The notes below the pieces were generated by a model that saw nothing but the letters and a program-made list of their open reading frames with translations, searched no databases and was not told where the DNA came from. Both the position numbers and the translations under genes were made by a program. A DNA stretch of 64,000 nt from JAJRQY01 sp965224435 (GTDB lineage: Bacteria; Actinomycetota; Acidimicrobiia; Acidimicrobiales; SZUA-35), in assembly GCA_965224435.1 (NCBI GenBank), contig OZ245048.1, forward strand, positions 2,542,001-2,606,000, read 5' to 3'. Shown here one piece after another: positions 16,145 through 23,838 of this stretch; the stretch's first letter is position 1, and every line of letters starts with the position of its first letter.

Positions 16145-17548
16145 TCAGCCGACAGAGCCTTCCATTTGCAGCTCGATGAGGCGACTCCACTCGACTGCGT
16201 ATTCCATGGGCAGGGTGCGGGTGACAGGCTCGATGAAGCCGTTGACGATCATGCCAATGGCTTGCTCTTCGGAAAGCCCACGACTCATCAGGTAGAACAG
16301 CTGCTCGTCTGCCACCTTGGAAACGGTGGCTTCGTGACCGATCTGGGCGTCACGCATCCCAATCTCCATATAGGGATAGGTGTCGCTAACCGAGTCGTCA
16401 TCGAGGATGAGTGCGTCACACTGCACATGACTCTTGCAGCCATAGGCACCATCTTCTACCCGGACTAAGCCCCGGTAGCTGGAGCGTCCACCGTCTTTGG
16501 AGATCGACTTGGAGATGATCTTGGAGGTTGTTTCTGGAGCGAGGTGCACCATCTTGGCACCGGTGTCTTGATGCTGACCCTTGCCCGCATAGGCAACGGA
16601 CAAGACCTCGCCGGTGGCCTTGGGGCCAGCGAGCCAGATGGCCGGGTACTTCATGGTCAGGCGGCTACCGATATTGCCGTCAATCCACTCCATGTGCCCT
16701 TCGGCTTCAACCCAGGCCCGCTTGGTCACCAGGTTGTAGACGTTGGAGGACCAGTTCTGGATGGTGGTATAGGTGACGTGAGCGTTGGGCTTAACAATGA
16801 TCTCGACCACGGCGGAGTGCAGTGAGTCCGAGCTGTAGACGGGGGCGGAGCAGCCTTCGATGTAATGAACCTTGGAGCCTTCATCGGCAATGATGAGGGT
16901 GCGTTCGAACTGGCCCATGTTCTCGGCATTGATGCGGAAATAGGCCTGCAACGGCATCTCTACTTCGACACCCGGTGGCACATAGATGAAGGAGCCACCA
17001 GACCAGACCGAAGAGTTCAGGGCCGAGAACTTGTTGTCATTAGGTGGGATGATCTTGCCGAAGTACTCCTTGACCAGCTCGGGGTACTCGCGAAGGGCGG
17101 TGTCCATATCGGTGAACAAGACACCTTGGGCTTCGAGATCTTCACGGTTGCGGTGGAAGACCACTTCGCTTTCGTACTGGGCGGTTACTCCAGCCAGGTA
17201 TTTGCGTTCGGCCTCAGGGATGCCGAGCTTCTCGTAGGTGTCCTTGATGGCGTCGGGAAGGTCGTCCCAATCATTGACCTGACCTTCGGTCGGCTTGATG
17301 TAGTAGTAGATGTCATCAAAGAAGATTCCGGAGGTGTCGCCACCCCAGTTTGGCATTGGCCGCTTAAGGAACCGTTCGTAAGACTTGAGACGGAAGTTGA
17401 GCATCCAATCGGGCTCACCCTTCATCCAGGAGATCTCCCGCAACATGGCCTCATCCAAGCCGCGCTGAGGCTTGAAGACATAGTCCTCTTCGTCGCTCCA
17501 GCCGAGCTTGTATTTGTCGAGATCGAGAGCGTCGGGGGCAATCGTCAT
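16145..17548 (-). CDS. sufB: Fe-S cluster assembly protein SufB
   Basis: A 467-residue SufB, the core scaffold of the SufBCD complex on which clusters are built. Visible marks are KSYERFLKRPMPNWGGD, FGKIIPPNDNKFSALNSSVWSGGSFIYVPPGVEVEMPLQAYFRIN, the catalytic-core Cys in IEGCSAP, and C-terminal HEATVSKVADEQLFYLMSRGL. I place the start at the ATG at 17548 because MTIAPDALDLDKYKLGWSDE matches the family start and TGGAG sits just upstream; the frame stays open further upstream, but that stretch is not SufB-like. Unusually, sufB is not next to sufD: 3.6 kb with four unrelated genes lies between. No sufR is adjacent. Confidence 0.95.
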   Translation of the reverse strand: MTIAPDALDLDKYKLGWSDEEDYVFKPQRGLDEAMLREISWMKGEPDWMLNFRLKSYERFLKRPMPNWGGDTSGIFFDDIYYYIKPTEGQVNDWDDLPDAIKDTYEKLGIPEAERKYLAGVTAQYESEVVFHRNREDLEAQGVLFTDMDTALREYPELVKEYFGKIIPPNDNKFSALNSSVWSGGSFIYVPPGVEVEMPLQAYFRINAENMGQFERTLIIADEGSKVHYIEGCSAPVYSSDSLHSAVVEIIVKPNAHVTYTTIQNWSSNVYNLVTKRAWVEAEGHMEWIDGNIGSRLTMKYPAIWLAGPKATGEVLSVAYAGKGQHQDTGAKMVHLAPETTSKIISKSISKDGGRSSYRGLVRVEDGAYGCKSHVQCDALILDDDSVSDTYPYMEIGMRDAQIGHEATVSKVADEQLFYLMSRGLSEEQAIGMIVNGFIEPVTRTLPMEYAVEWSRLIELQMEGSVG

Positions 17549-17590
17549 GCCGGTCTCCAGGATTGAAAAGCAGTCAGGAACAACTGCCGA

Positions 17591-17616
17591 ATAATTAGCA
17601 CTACCGCCATAGTAAC
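17591..17616 (-). promoter_or_regulatory. Candidate suf operator upstream of sufB
   Basis: On the minus strand this reads GTTACTATGGCGGTAG followed by TGCTAATTAT, sharing CTAT, TAG and CTAATTAT at the same spacing with the site at the sufD start. It lies 43-68 bases before the sufB ATG, where a promoter would be. Confidence 0.45.
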
Positions 17617-17637
17617 AAACCCCTCTTGACTTTGGAA

Positions 17638-18156
17638 CTAGTCGATCCTGCGTAGATCTTTGGCGTAGCTTCTGCCGCGCTCGATGTAGGCAGCTACGCC
17701 GTAGGAAATCATCTCCGGCGCAACACAATCAGGCCGAATTTTGGCCGGAATGCCAAGGGCCATGGCCCCACCGGGAACCTCAGTGTCATTGGTAACAACC
17801 GCATTGGCTCCGACCAGCGCACCGGTGCGCACCACGGCCCGGTGAAGCACGACGGCTCCGTTGCCAACAAGCGAGCCACTCTCAATTGTGCACCCTTCCA
17901 GATGCACGATGTGGCCAATCACACAATCGTCGCCAACCGTGGTCGGCCACTCCGCCGTTGTGTGCAAAACCGACCCATCTTGGATCGATGTCCTGTCCCC
18001 AATGACAATCTTGCCCTCATCACCCCGCAGCACAGCGCAGGGCCAGACCGAGGAGTCTTCGCCAATCTCAACATTGCCGATGATCACAGCCTCGGGATGG
18101 ATGAAGGCACTGGGATGAATGGTCGGCTCGATATCGCCGAGAGCGTAGATAGGCAC
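17638..18156 (-). CDS. Gamma-class carbonic anhydrase family protein
   Basis: A 172-residue left-handed beta-helix protein with hexapeptide repeats. It has the histidine pattern of gamma-carbonic anhydrases: VLHTTAE, VIGHIVHLEGC (the metal ligands are the three His). Members bind zinc or iron in a trimer and hydrate carbon dioxide, although many lack proven activity; YrdA/PaaY-like thioesterases are close relatives, and because a phenylacetate cluster lies about 44 kb away PaaY is an alternative with little support. It precedes sufB on the same strand with 89 bases between, and a separate promoter for sufB is likely. Confidence 0.88.
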   Translation of the reverse strand: MPIYALGDIEPTIHPSAFIHPEAVIIGNVEIGEDSSVWPCAVLRGDEGKIVIGDRTSIQDGSVLHTTAEWPTTVGDDCVIGHIVHLEGCTIESGSLVGNGAVVLHRAVVRTGALVGANAVVTNDTEVPGGAMALGIPAKIRPDCVAPEMISYGVAAYIERGRSYAKDLRRID

Positions 18157-18190
18157 GGCGCAAACCTAGCCGAGCGACCCGCCAGGCAAA

Positions 18191-18235
18191 CAATAGCTAC
18201 ATGACCAGTGGCTACATGACCGACTGCTACATGAC
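18191..18235 (-). repeat. Three 15-bp units that repeat a stop codon in frame
   Basis: On the minus strand the unit GTCATGTAG plus six variable bases occurs three times (18235-18221, 18220-18206, 18205-18191). The first TAG ends the M50 protease gene. Since the period is 15, the next two copies again give Val-Met-stop in the same frame. Confidence 0.9.
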
Positions 18236-19198
18236 GTCGCGCAGGTCCATAGCCAGGGCTGATGCCGACAGCAGCACCAAGGCAGCAACGGTCACATAGG
18301 CCACTGGCTCCAACCGCTGCACGTCGAAACGAATGTCGGATCGCCCCTTCACCTTCTGAGTCACCTTCTCGGCCAAGGCAACAATGGCGTGGCCACCGTC
18401 CAGCGGGGGAAGTGGCAATAGGTTCACGATGCCAATGGCACAAGACAAGATCCCGAACCATTCCAGCGAGCTGATCCAGCCGCCGTCAACTGACTGCCCC
18501 GTGTATTGGGCCTGAGAGACCGGCGACATGAATCGAACCGGAGCTTCAACCGAGTCCGGACGAAAAACTGCCCCAACATAGGTACCAATACTGGTCACCC
18601 ACAGCCACAGGGCCTCACCGGTAGCGGAGATCACGATCCAGAGATTGTCCAGCCCACCCTCGAAGGCCACGCCGAAGCTGGCGCCTCGCAGAAGGTTGGC
18701 GGCGGTGAACGCCAGGACGGCAGAAACGAGATTGACCATAGGCCCAGCCAGGATCGTCTTGAGTCGTCCATTGTGGGAGGCCGCTCGATAGGTGCCGTGC
18801 TCGGGAACGCCGGGTGGCAACTCCGATGTTGGAGTCATGCCCCACAACTTCACATAGCCGCCAAGGAAAATAGCTTTGAGCCCATAGCGACAATCACCAA
18901 TATCGAAACCAATGATCTCTGGCCCAAATCCCCAGAAGAATTCGGTTGGGTCCATGCCGGAGCGACGGGCGGCGATGAGGTGTCCACCTTCATGGGTCAG
19001 AACAATGATCCCGATGAACAGCAAGAGCCAGAGGCCGCTAGGCGCAAGAATGCCGAGCAGTGCGAGTGAGGCGACGGTGATCCCCGCCCAAACGGGCGAG
19101 ATTCTGAGGTTGGACAAGATGACTCTCTTCTGGTGCGGGAACAGCAGGGATCCACACAAGACCACGCGAACGCGGGCAACAAAAGTCAACTTGAGCAA
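18227..19198 (-). CDS. Site-2 protease family zinc metalloprotease (M50)
   Basis: A protein of up to 323 residues with several membrane segments, the zinc motif HEGGH (in IVLTHEGGHLIAARRSGM) and the second ligand motif LPPLDGGHAIVAL near the C-terminus, as in RseP/SpoIVFB-type intramembrane proteases. The LGGYVKLWGM stretch after the first helix pair is typical of RseP relatives. It probably cuts membrane anti-sigma factors or signal peptides; the target is unknown. The PDZ domain of RseP is missing. The first 25-30 residues are weak, so translation may start further in, near VILSNLRISPVW. Confidence 0.87.
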   Translation of the reverse strand: MLKLTFVARVRVVLCGSLLFPHQKRVILSNLRISPVWAGITVASLALLGILAPSGLWLLLFIGIIVLTHEGGHLIAARRSGMDPTEFFWGFGPEIIGFDIGDCRYGLKAIFLGGYVKLWGMTPTSELPPGVPEHGTYRAASHNGRLKTILAGPMVNLVSAVLAFTAANLLRGASFGVAFEGGLDNLWIVISATGEALWLWVTSIGTYVGAVFRPDSVEAPVRFMSPVSQAQYTGQSVDGGWISSLEWFGILSCAIGIVNLLPLPPLDGGHAIVALAEKVTQKVKGRSDIRFDVQRLEPVAYVTVAALVLLSASALAMDLRDVM

Positions 19199-19297
19199 TC
19201 AGGAACGTTCACCCAGATTGGACTAGGCCATTTGGCCTACGGGTCCTGCTGTCCGCCCGAACCTTTGCCCAATGGGTCCCCCGGATCAGAAGCTACG

Positions 19298-19795
19298 TCA
19301 GGAAGACGAGCCGAAGGTTCCGTATTGGCCCTTGAAGAACACCATCGGATCAGCTTCGCCTACGACCTCAAGGTGCACGACTCGCCCAACGATCAGGATG
19401 TGATCACCAAGCTCCACTACCTGATCCAGCGTGCAGTCAATCACGGCGTTGCTGCCGGGCAAGATGGGAGCGCCGGTGCCTGGGGCTGGGGTCCATTCGA
19501 CCCCAACGAACTTGTCATCGGACCGAGAGGCCATCACGCCGCACAGTTCCATCTGGTCAAGCGCCAGCACGTTCACACAGAACCCACCAGCCTCCTGGAT
19601 GGCTGGGCCGCTGGTGGATCCCGTACCGAGGAAGAAGCCCACTAAAGGCGGATCGATCGAGATGGAAGCGAACGAACCAATGGCGACACCCTTGGGCTGC
19701 TCGCCGTCCAGGCTGGTCACAACCGTCACGCCGGTCGGAAATTGTCCGAGCACATTTCGGTAGTCGGCTGGGTCGATTTGTGGATCTTCGCTCAT
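19298..19795 (-). CDS. Flavin reductase family protein (FMN-binding)
   Basis: A 165-residue split-barrel flavoprotein. The family signature is visible: FPTGVTVVTSLDGEQPKGVAIGSFASISIDPPLVGFFLGTGS, followed by FCVNVLALDQMELCG and the C-terminal HLEVVGEADPMVFFKGQYG. Such proteins use NAD(P)H to supply reduced FMN to two-component monooxygenases, or act as small oxidoreductases. No monooxygenase is directly adjacent. A 15-bp repeat array lies just upstream of its start (19796-19963), which may hold its promoter. Confidence 0.88.
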   Translation of the reverse strand: MSEDPQIDPADYRNVLGQFPTGVTVVTSLDGEQPKGVAIGSFASISIDPPLVGFFLGTGSTSGPAIQEAGGFCVNVLALDQMELCGVMASRSDDKFVGVEWTPAPGTGAPILPGSNAVIDCTLDQVVELGDHILIVGRVVHLEVVGEADPMVFFKGQYGTFGSSS

Positions 19796-19824
19796 GAGTG
19801 CGCAGTCTAGACAGGTTGCCTCAG

Positions 19825-19959
19825 ACAGCCTGAATCGACACTGCCTGTATTCGCACTGCCTGTATTCGCACTGCCTGTATTCGCACTGCCTGTATTCGCA
19901 CTGCCTGTATTCGCACTGCCTGAATCGACACTGCCTGAATCGACACTGCCTGGATCAGG
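19825..19959. repeat. Nine-unit 15-bp tandem array
   Basis: Nine contiguous 15-bp units: one ACAGCCTGAATCGAC, five of ACTGCCTGTATTCGC, two of ACTGCCTGAATCGAC and a final ACTGCCTGGATCAGG. The array begins five bases after the TAG of the MBL gene (minus strand), whose own end (GATCTAGACAGCCT) looks like a diverged unit, and fills the gap before the flavin reductase gene. There are no spacers, so it is not a CRISPR. It may vary in copy number between strains. Confidence 0.95.
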
Positions 19960-19963
19960 CTGT

Positions 19964-20881
19964 CTAGATCAAAGTTGCCGGAACCGAAGCGCGAACGCCA
20001 GAAAACAAAACCAGCTTCTCGCGAGCCGCCACTACCTCACACGCGCCACCGGCCAGTTCATTGGCTCGAATGACGGCCTCGGCTACCCAATCATCGGAGT
20101 GAGACGGATCATGATGGAACAGAACCAAACGGCGGGCACCAGACTGGATGGCGACTTCAACCGCATAGGCCACCGTCGAATGACCCCACTCGGTCTTCTG
20201 GGCAAAGTCTTCCTCGTCGTACTGTGCGTCGTGGATCAAGACGTCCACGTCTCGACAAAGCTCAAGGACTGAATCTGATACCACCATCGAACCGTCAATG
20301 GGTTGCTGATGGTCGGGAATGTAGGCAACCGATCCTTCGCCGTACTCGATGCGATAGCCATTGGTCGGACCGATGTGTTCGACTGGACGAACCAGAACCT
20401 CAACCGAACCGCAAGTGAGCCGAGCCTCCGACGTCTCCACAAAGCTGACAGTGCCAGGCAACACGTGAAGATCAACCGGGAACAGGGGTGGGCGAACGAA
20501 GGCCTGCACGGCTTCTTGCAGGTTTCCCTCTTCTTGGACCGGGCCAACGACGACCAATTCTGCCTCATCATTGAGCAAGGGAACAAAGAAGGGCAGGCCC
20601 TGCACATGGTCCCAATGCAGATGCGTTACAAGTGCCGTGCCCCGAAACGGTTTGATCGATGTTGCGCCGTCCGGCTTCTGCTCCGCCAACTGCTGAGCTT
20701 CCATCCGCTCGGCCTTCAACCGGTCACCCAAGTATCGCACGCCGGTCCCGAGATCAAGAATGATGGGATCCTCAGATCCACAATGCAGCACAACACATGA
20801 CGTGTTGCCGCCAACGCCAACCGTTGACAGGCACGAGCACGGGGTCGAACCCCGTACCCCGAAAAACTCGATTTCAATCAT
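19964..20881 (-). CDS. Metallo-beta-lactamase fold hydrolase
   Basis: A 305-residue MBL-fold protein with the metal motif HLHWDH (in LVTHLHWDHVQGLPFF), a second-site motif around IHDAQYDEEDF and WGHSTVAYAVEVA, and a late His in LVLFHHDPSHSDD. This pattern resembles the RNase Z/PhnP/PqsE-like group and CheY-linked MBL proteins of Actinobacteria, which act on phosphodiester or cyclic-nucleotide-like substrates. The start MIEIEFFGVRGSTPCS is the usual family N-terminus. It is transcribed away from the thioredoxin-UGSC pair. The substrate is unknown. Confidence 0.85.
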   Translation of the reverse strand: MIEIEFFGVRGSTPCSCLSTVGVGGNTSCVVLHCGSEDPIILDLGTGVRYLGDRLKAERMEAQQLAEQKPDGATSIKPFRGTALVTHLHWDHVQGLPFFVPLLNDEAELVVVGPVQEEGNLQEAVQAFVRPPLFPVDLHVLPGTVSFVETSEARLTCGSVEVLVRPVEHIGPTNGYRIEYGEGSVAYIPDHQQPIDGSMVVSDSVLELCRDVDVLIHDAQYDEEDFAQKTEWGHSTVAYAVEVAIQSGARRLVLFHHDPSHSDDWVAEAVIRANELAGGACEVVAAREKLVLFSGVRASVPATLI

Positions 20882-20965
20882 GCGGTCCCATTCATGTTGA
20901 TCTTGCTCAACGAACCTAGGTCACCGAGTTAGGCCCCGTAAAGGGTTTGTGAATAAGGTCTCACC

Positions 20966-22453
20966 ATGACTTCTGGCCCGCATGCCCCCATCAGTCAAGG
21001 TTTCGTGGCGGTAGTGAAGCAAGATTGCCCGACCTGCGAACTGGTCGTGCCCGCCCTGGAACAGCTGGCTATCAGACTGAACGAGGCTGGTAGTTCGCTG
21101 ACGATCATCAGCCAAGACGACCCAAACTTCCCCCAGTTCGAAGCAGCAACGGCCCAGATAGTCGATGACCGGACCCTTGATTTCTCCTGGCATAACCAGA
21201 TCGAAACCGTACCGACCCTGCTACTCATCAAGGACGGTAAGGAGACGAACCGGACCGTTGGCTGGTCACGAGAACAGTGGCAGGACCTGACAGGAGTGAG
21301 CGACCTTGCCCCTGACTTGCCCGAGCAACGGCCCGGATGCGGTTCACTGTCGGTTGACCCAAACCTGACCGATGAACTCACTGTTCGCTTCAGCGGATCA
21401 ACTCTTCACAGCAGGCGTATCGAGATTGCTGCCCTGGAAGATGAGATGGAGGCGGGTTTTGACCGCGGTTGGAGTGACGGGCTCCCGGTCGTGCCGCCCA
21501 CTGAGGCCCGAGTCCTGCGCATGTTGGAAGGCACAACACGCAACCCTCAAGACACAGTCGCCATCATCCCGCCCGACCTGGTGGAAGCAACGGTTGAACA
21601 AATCGCCATCAACGCCGTACTAGCCGGATGCAAGCCCGAGTATTTCCCAGTCGTGCTGGCAGCCGTCGAGGCCGCCTGCAGCCAAACCTTCAACATGCAC
21701 GGCCTGTTGGCCACCACCTATTTCTCTGGCCCCGTCATCGTGGTCAACGGTCCGATCGCCGAACGCATTGGCATGAACGGCGCCAACAACGCCTTCGGTC
21801 AAGGAAACCGCGCCAACATGACCATCGGGCGAGCCCTCCAGCTCGTCATTCGCAACCTTGGCGGTGGCAGGCCAGGCACAACGCGCCAGGCTGGCATCGA
21901 CATGGCCGTGCTTGGCAACCCGGGCAAGCTTTCCTTCTGCTTCTCCGAACGGGAGCACGACTCCCCTTTCACTCCCATGAGCACGGCCCGTGGCTTGGAA
22001 GCGGGGGCTGACGCCCTCACCCTCTTCGCTGGCCAAGGGCCAACACCCATTGCCGACCAGATTTCACGGACACCAGAGTCGCTGGCCCGCTCCATGGCCG
22101 CCGTTCTACGAACAGTGGCACACCCCAAACTCATCATTGCCTTTGACGCCATGCTGGTGGTGACTCCTGAGCACGGACGAATCTTCAGCGAAGCTGGCTG
22201 GGACCGAGAACGACTACTCGCTGAACTTGAGCAGCTGCTCCTTCTTGATGGGGATGAGCTGGTCCGAGGGGCAGACGGCATTGCCGAGGGTTTGCCCGAC
22301 TCGGTTGCTGGTACCCAGATGCCCAAGTTCCGCCCCGGCGGCCTGCATATTGTGCATGCAGGCGGCGATGCGGGGCTGTTCTCTGCCATCATCGGTGGCT
22401 GGGTGAGTGGTCCAATGGGCAGCGAACTCATCACGGTCGAGATCAAACCATGA
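20966..22453 (+). CDS. Thioredoxin-fused partner of the UGSC selenoprotein
   Basis: A 495-residue two-part protein. Residues 1 to about 105 form a thioredoxin-like domain with an active site CPTC (in VKQDCPTCELVVP) and the cis-Pro region ETVPTLLLI. After a linker, residues about 155-495 form a large domain beginning FDRGWSDGLPVVPPTEARVL and containing NMHGLLATTYFSGPVIVVNGP and NRANMTIGRALQLVIRNLGGG; this domain is conserved next to UGSC-family genes in Actinobacteria, but its function is not known. The selenoprotein gene starts 73 bases downstream on the same strand. The fusion suggests that the thioredoxin part reduces the selenenyl-sulfide of the partner; this is inference. The ATG at 20966 follows AATAAGGTCTCACC. 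Confidence 0.85.
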   Translation: MTSGPHAPISQGFVAVVKQDCPTCELVVPALEQLAIRLNEAGSSLTIISQDDPNFPQFEAATAQIVDDRTLDFSWHNQIETVPTLLLIKDGKETNRTVGWSREQWQDLTGVSDLAPDLPEQRPGCGSLSVDPNLTDELTVRFSGSTLHSRRIEIAALEDEMEAGFDRGWSDGLPVVPPTEARVLRMLEGTTRNPQDTVAIIPPDLVEATVEQIAINAVLAGCKPEYFPVVLAAVEAACSQTFNMHGLLATTYFSGPVIVVNGPIAERIGMNGANNAFGQGNRANMTIGRALQLVIRNLGGGRPGTTRQAGIDMAVLGNPGKLSFCFSEREHDSPFTPMSTARGLEAGADALTLFAGQGPTPIADQISRTPESLARSMAAVLRTVAHPKLIIAFDAMLVVTPEHGRIFSEAGWDRERLLAELEQLLLLDGDELVRGADGIAEGLPDSVAGTQMPKFRPGGLHIVHAGGDAGLFSAIIGGWVSGPMGSELITVEIKP

Positions 22454-22526
22454 GAAGACGCACCTTCCATCACAGCCCCCATTCCATCTCACCTGCCATC
22501 CACCCTCTGCCTAGGAGCCACCCGTC

Positions 22527-23045
22527 ATGACCATTGTTCTTGATCCAACCGCAGGCAAGCCAGCGGCCTCCATCGAAACGGTCCCTCGGCCAGCCAGCCT
22601 GGATGGCCTCACCATCGCCTTGCTGGACATCTCCAAAGCTCGGGGAGACATCTTCCTCGATCGAGTCGATGAACGACTCGGCGAACTCGGTGTCACCACC
22701 AAGCGATTCAAGAAGCCGACGTTTGCCAAGCCAGCACCCGTTGACCTACGACACGAGATTGCCACCAGCTGTGATGCGGTGATCGAAGCGCTGGCTGATT
22801 GAGGCAGTTGCACGTCATGCAGTGTGCATGACATCGCTGACCTGGAACGACGAGGGATCCCGGGGGTCTTTGTTGCTAGTGAGGTCTTCATTGGTGCCGC
22901 CGAGACCCAGGGAGATGCATTGGGATTCCAGCCCGAACGACTCTTTGTTGAGCATCCAATCCAGGACCGTACCGATGAGGAGATGCGGGCCATTGCCGAT
23001 CAGGCGGTGGACATCCTCATTGCCAAACTGACCGGGCAGAACTAG
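22527..23045 (+). CDS. UGSC-family selenoprotein with in-frame UGA (Sec92)
   Basis: The frame starts at the ATG at 22527 (MTIVLDPTAGKPAAS) and meets TGA at 22800-22802. Reading it as selenocysteine gives ALAD-U-GSCTSCSVHDIADL, which is the signature of the UGSC family, and the frame continues to TAG at 23043-23045, giving 172 residues. Both halves match the family: LDISKARGDIFLDRV before the UGA and RRGIPGVFVASEVF and HPIQDRTDEEMRAIADQAVDIL after it. The UxxC pair plus a third Cys (U-G-S-C-T-S-C) points to redox chemistry. A SECIS-like hairpin follows the UGA. The biochemical role of the family is unknown. Ordinary annotation would split it into two hypothetical fragments. Confidence 0.92.
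22814..22832 (+). promoter_or_regulatory. Bacterial SECIS-like hairpin in the UGSC gene
   Basis: GTCATGC (22814-22820) pairs perfectly with GCATGAC (22826-22832) around the loop AGTGT. The apical loop starts 19 bases after the UGA and has G at its second position, both in the range known for bacterial SECIS elements that recruit SelB. Confidence 0.7.
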
Positions 23046-23107
23046 CTGCCTTAGGAACATCTACACCGGGAAGAATCAGCAGCTCAGAACGGTTAGAAGG
23101 TATACGG

Positions 23108-23164
23108 CCGCCGTGCTCGTCCCGGATCCATGCCGCCGCCCGGTGAAGGTTGACAGCACGGCGG
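23108..23164. terminator. Large inverted repeat after the selenoprotein gene
   Basis: CCGCCGTGCT (23108-23117) is the exact complement of AGCACGGCGG (23155-23164), with 37 bases between. It sits in the 172-base gap between the convergent selenoprotein and MaoC genes and may end one or both transcripts. No U run follows, so factor-independent termination is uncertain. Confidence 0.4.
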
Positions 23165-23217
23165 TTGTACCCCAGTCCCCTCCACTTCGAGTGCGACCAT
23201 GCGGCCGTGCAAGATCG

Positions 23218-23730
23218 TCAGTCCTCCCAGATTTCTGACCCGTAGGGTCGGTTGCGCTGGGGAGCAGCGTCCCGCTTCCACACCAAGACCTTGCGCTTGA
23301 AATAGCAGACCTCTTCGCCTCGCTGATTGATGCCCTTGGTTTCAACCGCAACGATCCCCCGGTCACCCTTCGACGTTTCTCTCGTTGAGAGCACCCGCGT
23401 CTCGGCGTAGATGGTGTCGCCATGGAAAGTTGGCTTGGAGTGTTTCAGGGTCTCGATCTCCAGGTTGGCAATGGCAGCACCCGATACGTCGGCCACACTC
23501 ATGCCAAGCACCAGGGAGTACACCAGATTTCCAACCACCACATTCTTCTTGTGCACCGTCTCGTTCTCAGCAAACCAGGTGTTGGTGTGCAGCGGGTGGT
23601 GATTCATGGTGATCATGCAGAACAGATGATCGTCGGCTTCAGTAATGGTTTTACCCGGCCAGTGTTTGTAGATGTCACCGACCTCGAAGTCTTCGAGGTA
23701 GCGGCCAAAGGGACGATCGTGCTCAGTCAT
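23218..23730 (-). CDS. MaoC-like hot-dog dehydratase
   Basis: A 170-residue MaoC-family hydratase. Visible hallmarks are RYLEDFEVGDIYKHWPGKTITEADDHLFCMITMNHHPLHTN (the catalytic Asp/His region; this variant has NHHPLH) and the C-terminal RGEEVCYFKRKVLVWKR. Proteins of this subgroup hydrate or dehydrate acyl-CoA thioesters, such as mesaconyl-C4-CoA type substrates. The acyl-CoA dehydrogenase gene 108 bases away is divergent, consistent with a shared acyl-CoA pathway. The exact substrate is not evident. Confidence 0.87.
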   Translation of the reverse strand: MTEHDRPFGRYLEDFEVGDIYKHWPGKTITEADDHLFCMITMNHHPLHTNTWFAENETVHKKNVVVGNLVYSLVLGMSVADVSGAAIANLEIETLKHSKPTFHGDTIYAETRVLSTRETSKGDRGIVAVETKGINQRGEEVCYFKRKVLVWKRDAAPQRNRPYGSEIWED

Positions 23731-23838
23731 GGGAAGCAGCCTACTTCGAACGGTCGGATCGGTCGAAGTTCAGACCCGTCCAGTAGTTGACTTCCCGAAA
23801 GCAGTATTTGCGCTCTGCCTGATCTATTCTCCTTGCCC

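Noticed and set aside
16865..17566. Long open frame on the plus strand over sufB
   Set aside because: It is a codon-bias shadow of sufB, with no recognisable domain.
19825..19959. CRISPR array
   Set aside because: The units are 15 bp and contiguous with no spacers, and no cas genes are nearby.
22824..23045. Separate small gene after the TGA at 22800
   Set aside because: It has no ribosome binding site of its own and continues the frame and family similarity of the gene before it; the TGA is read as selenocysteine.
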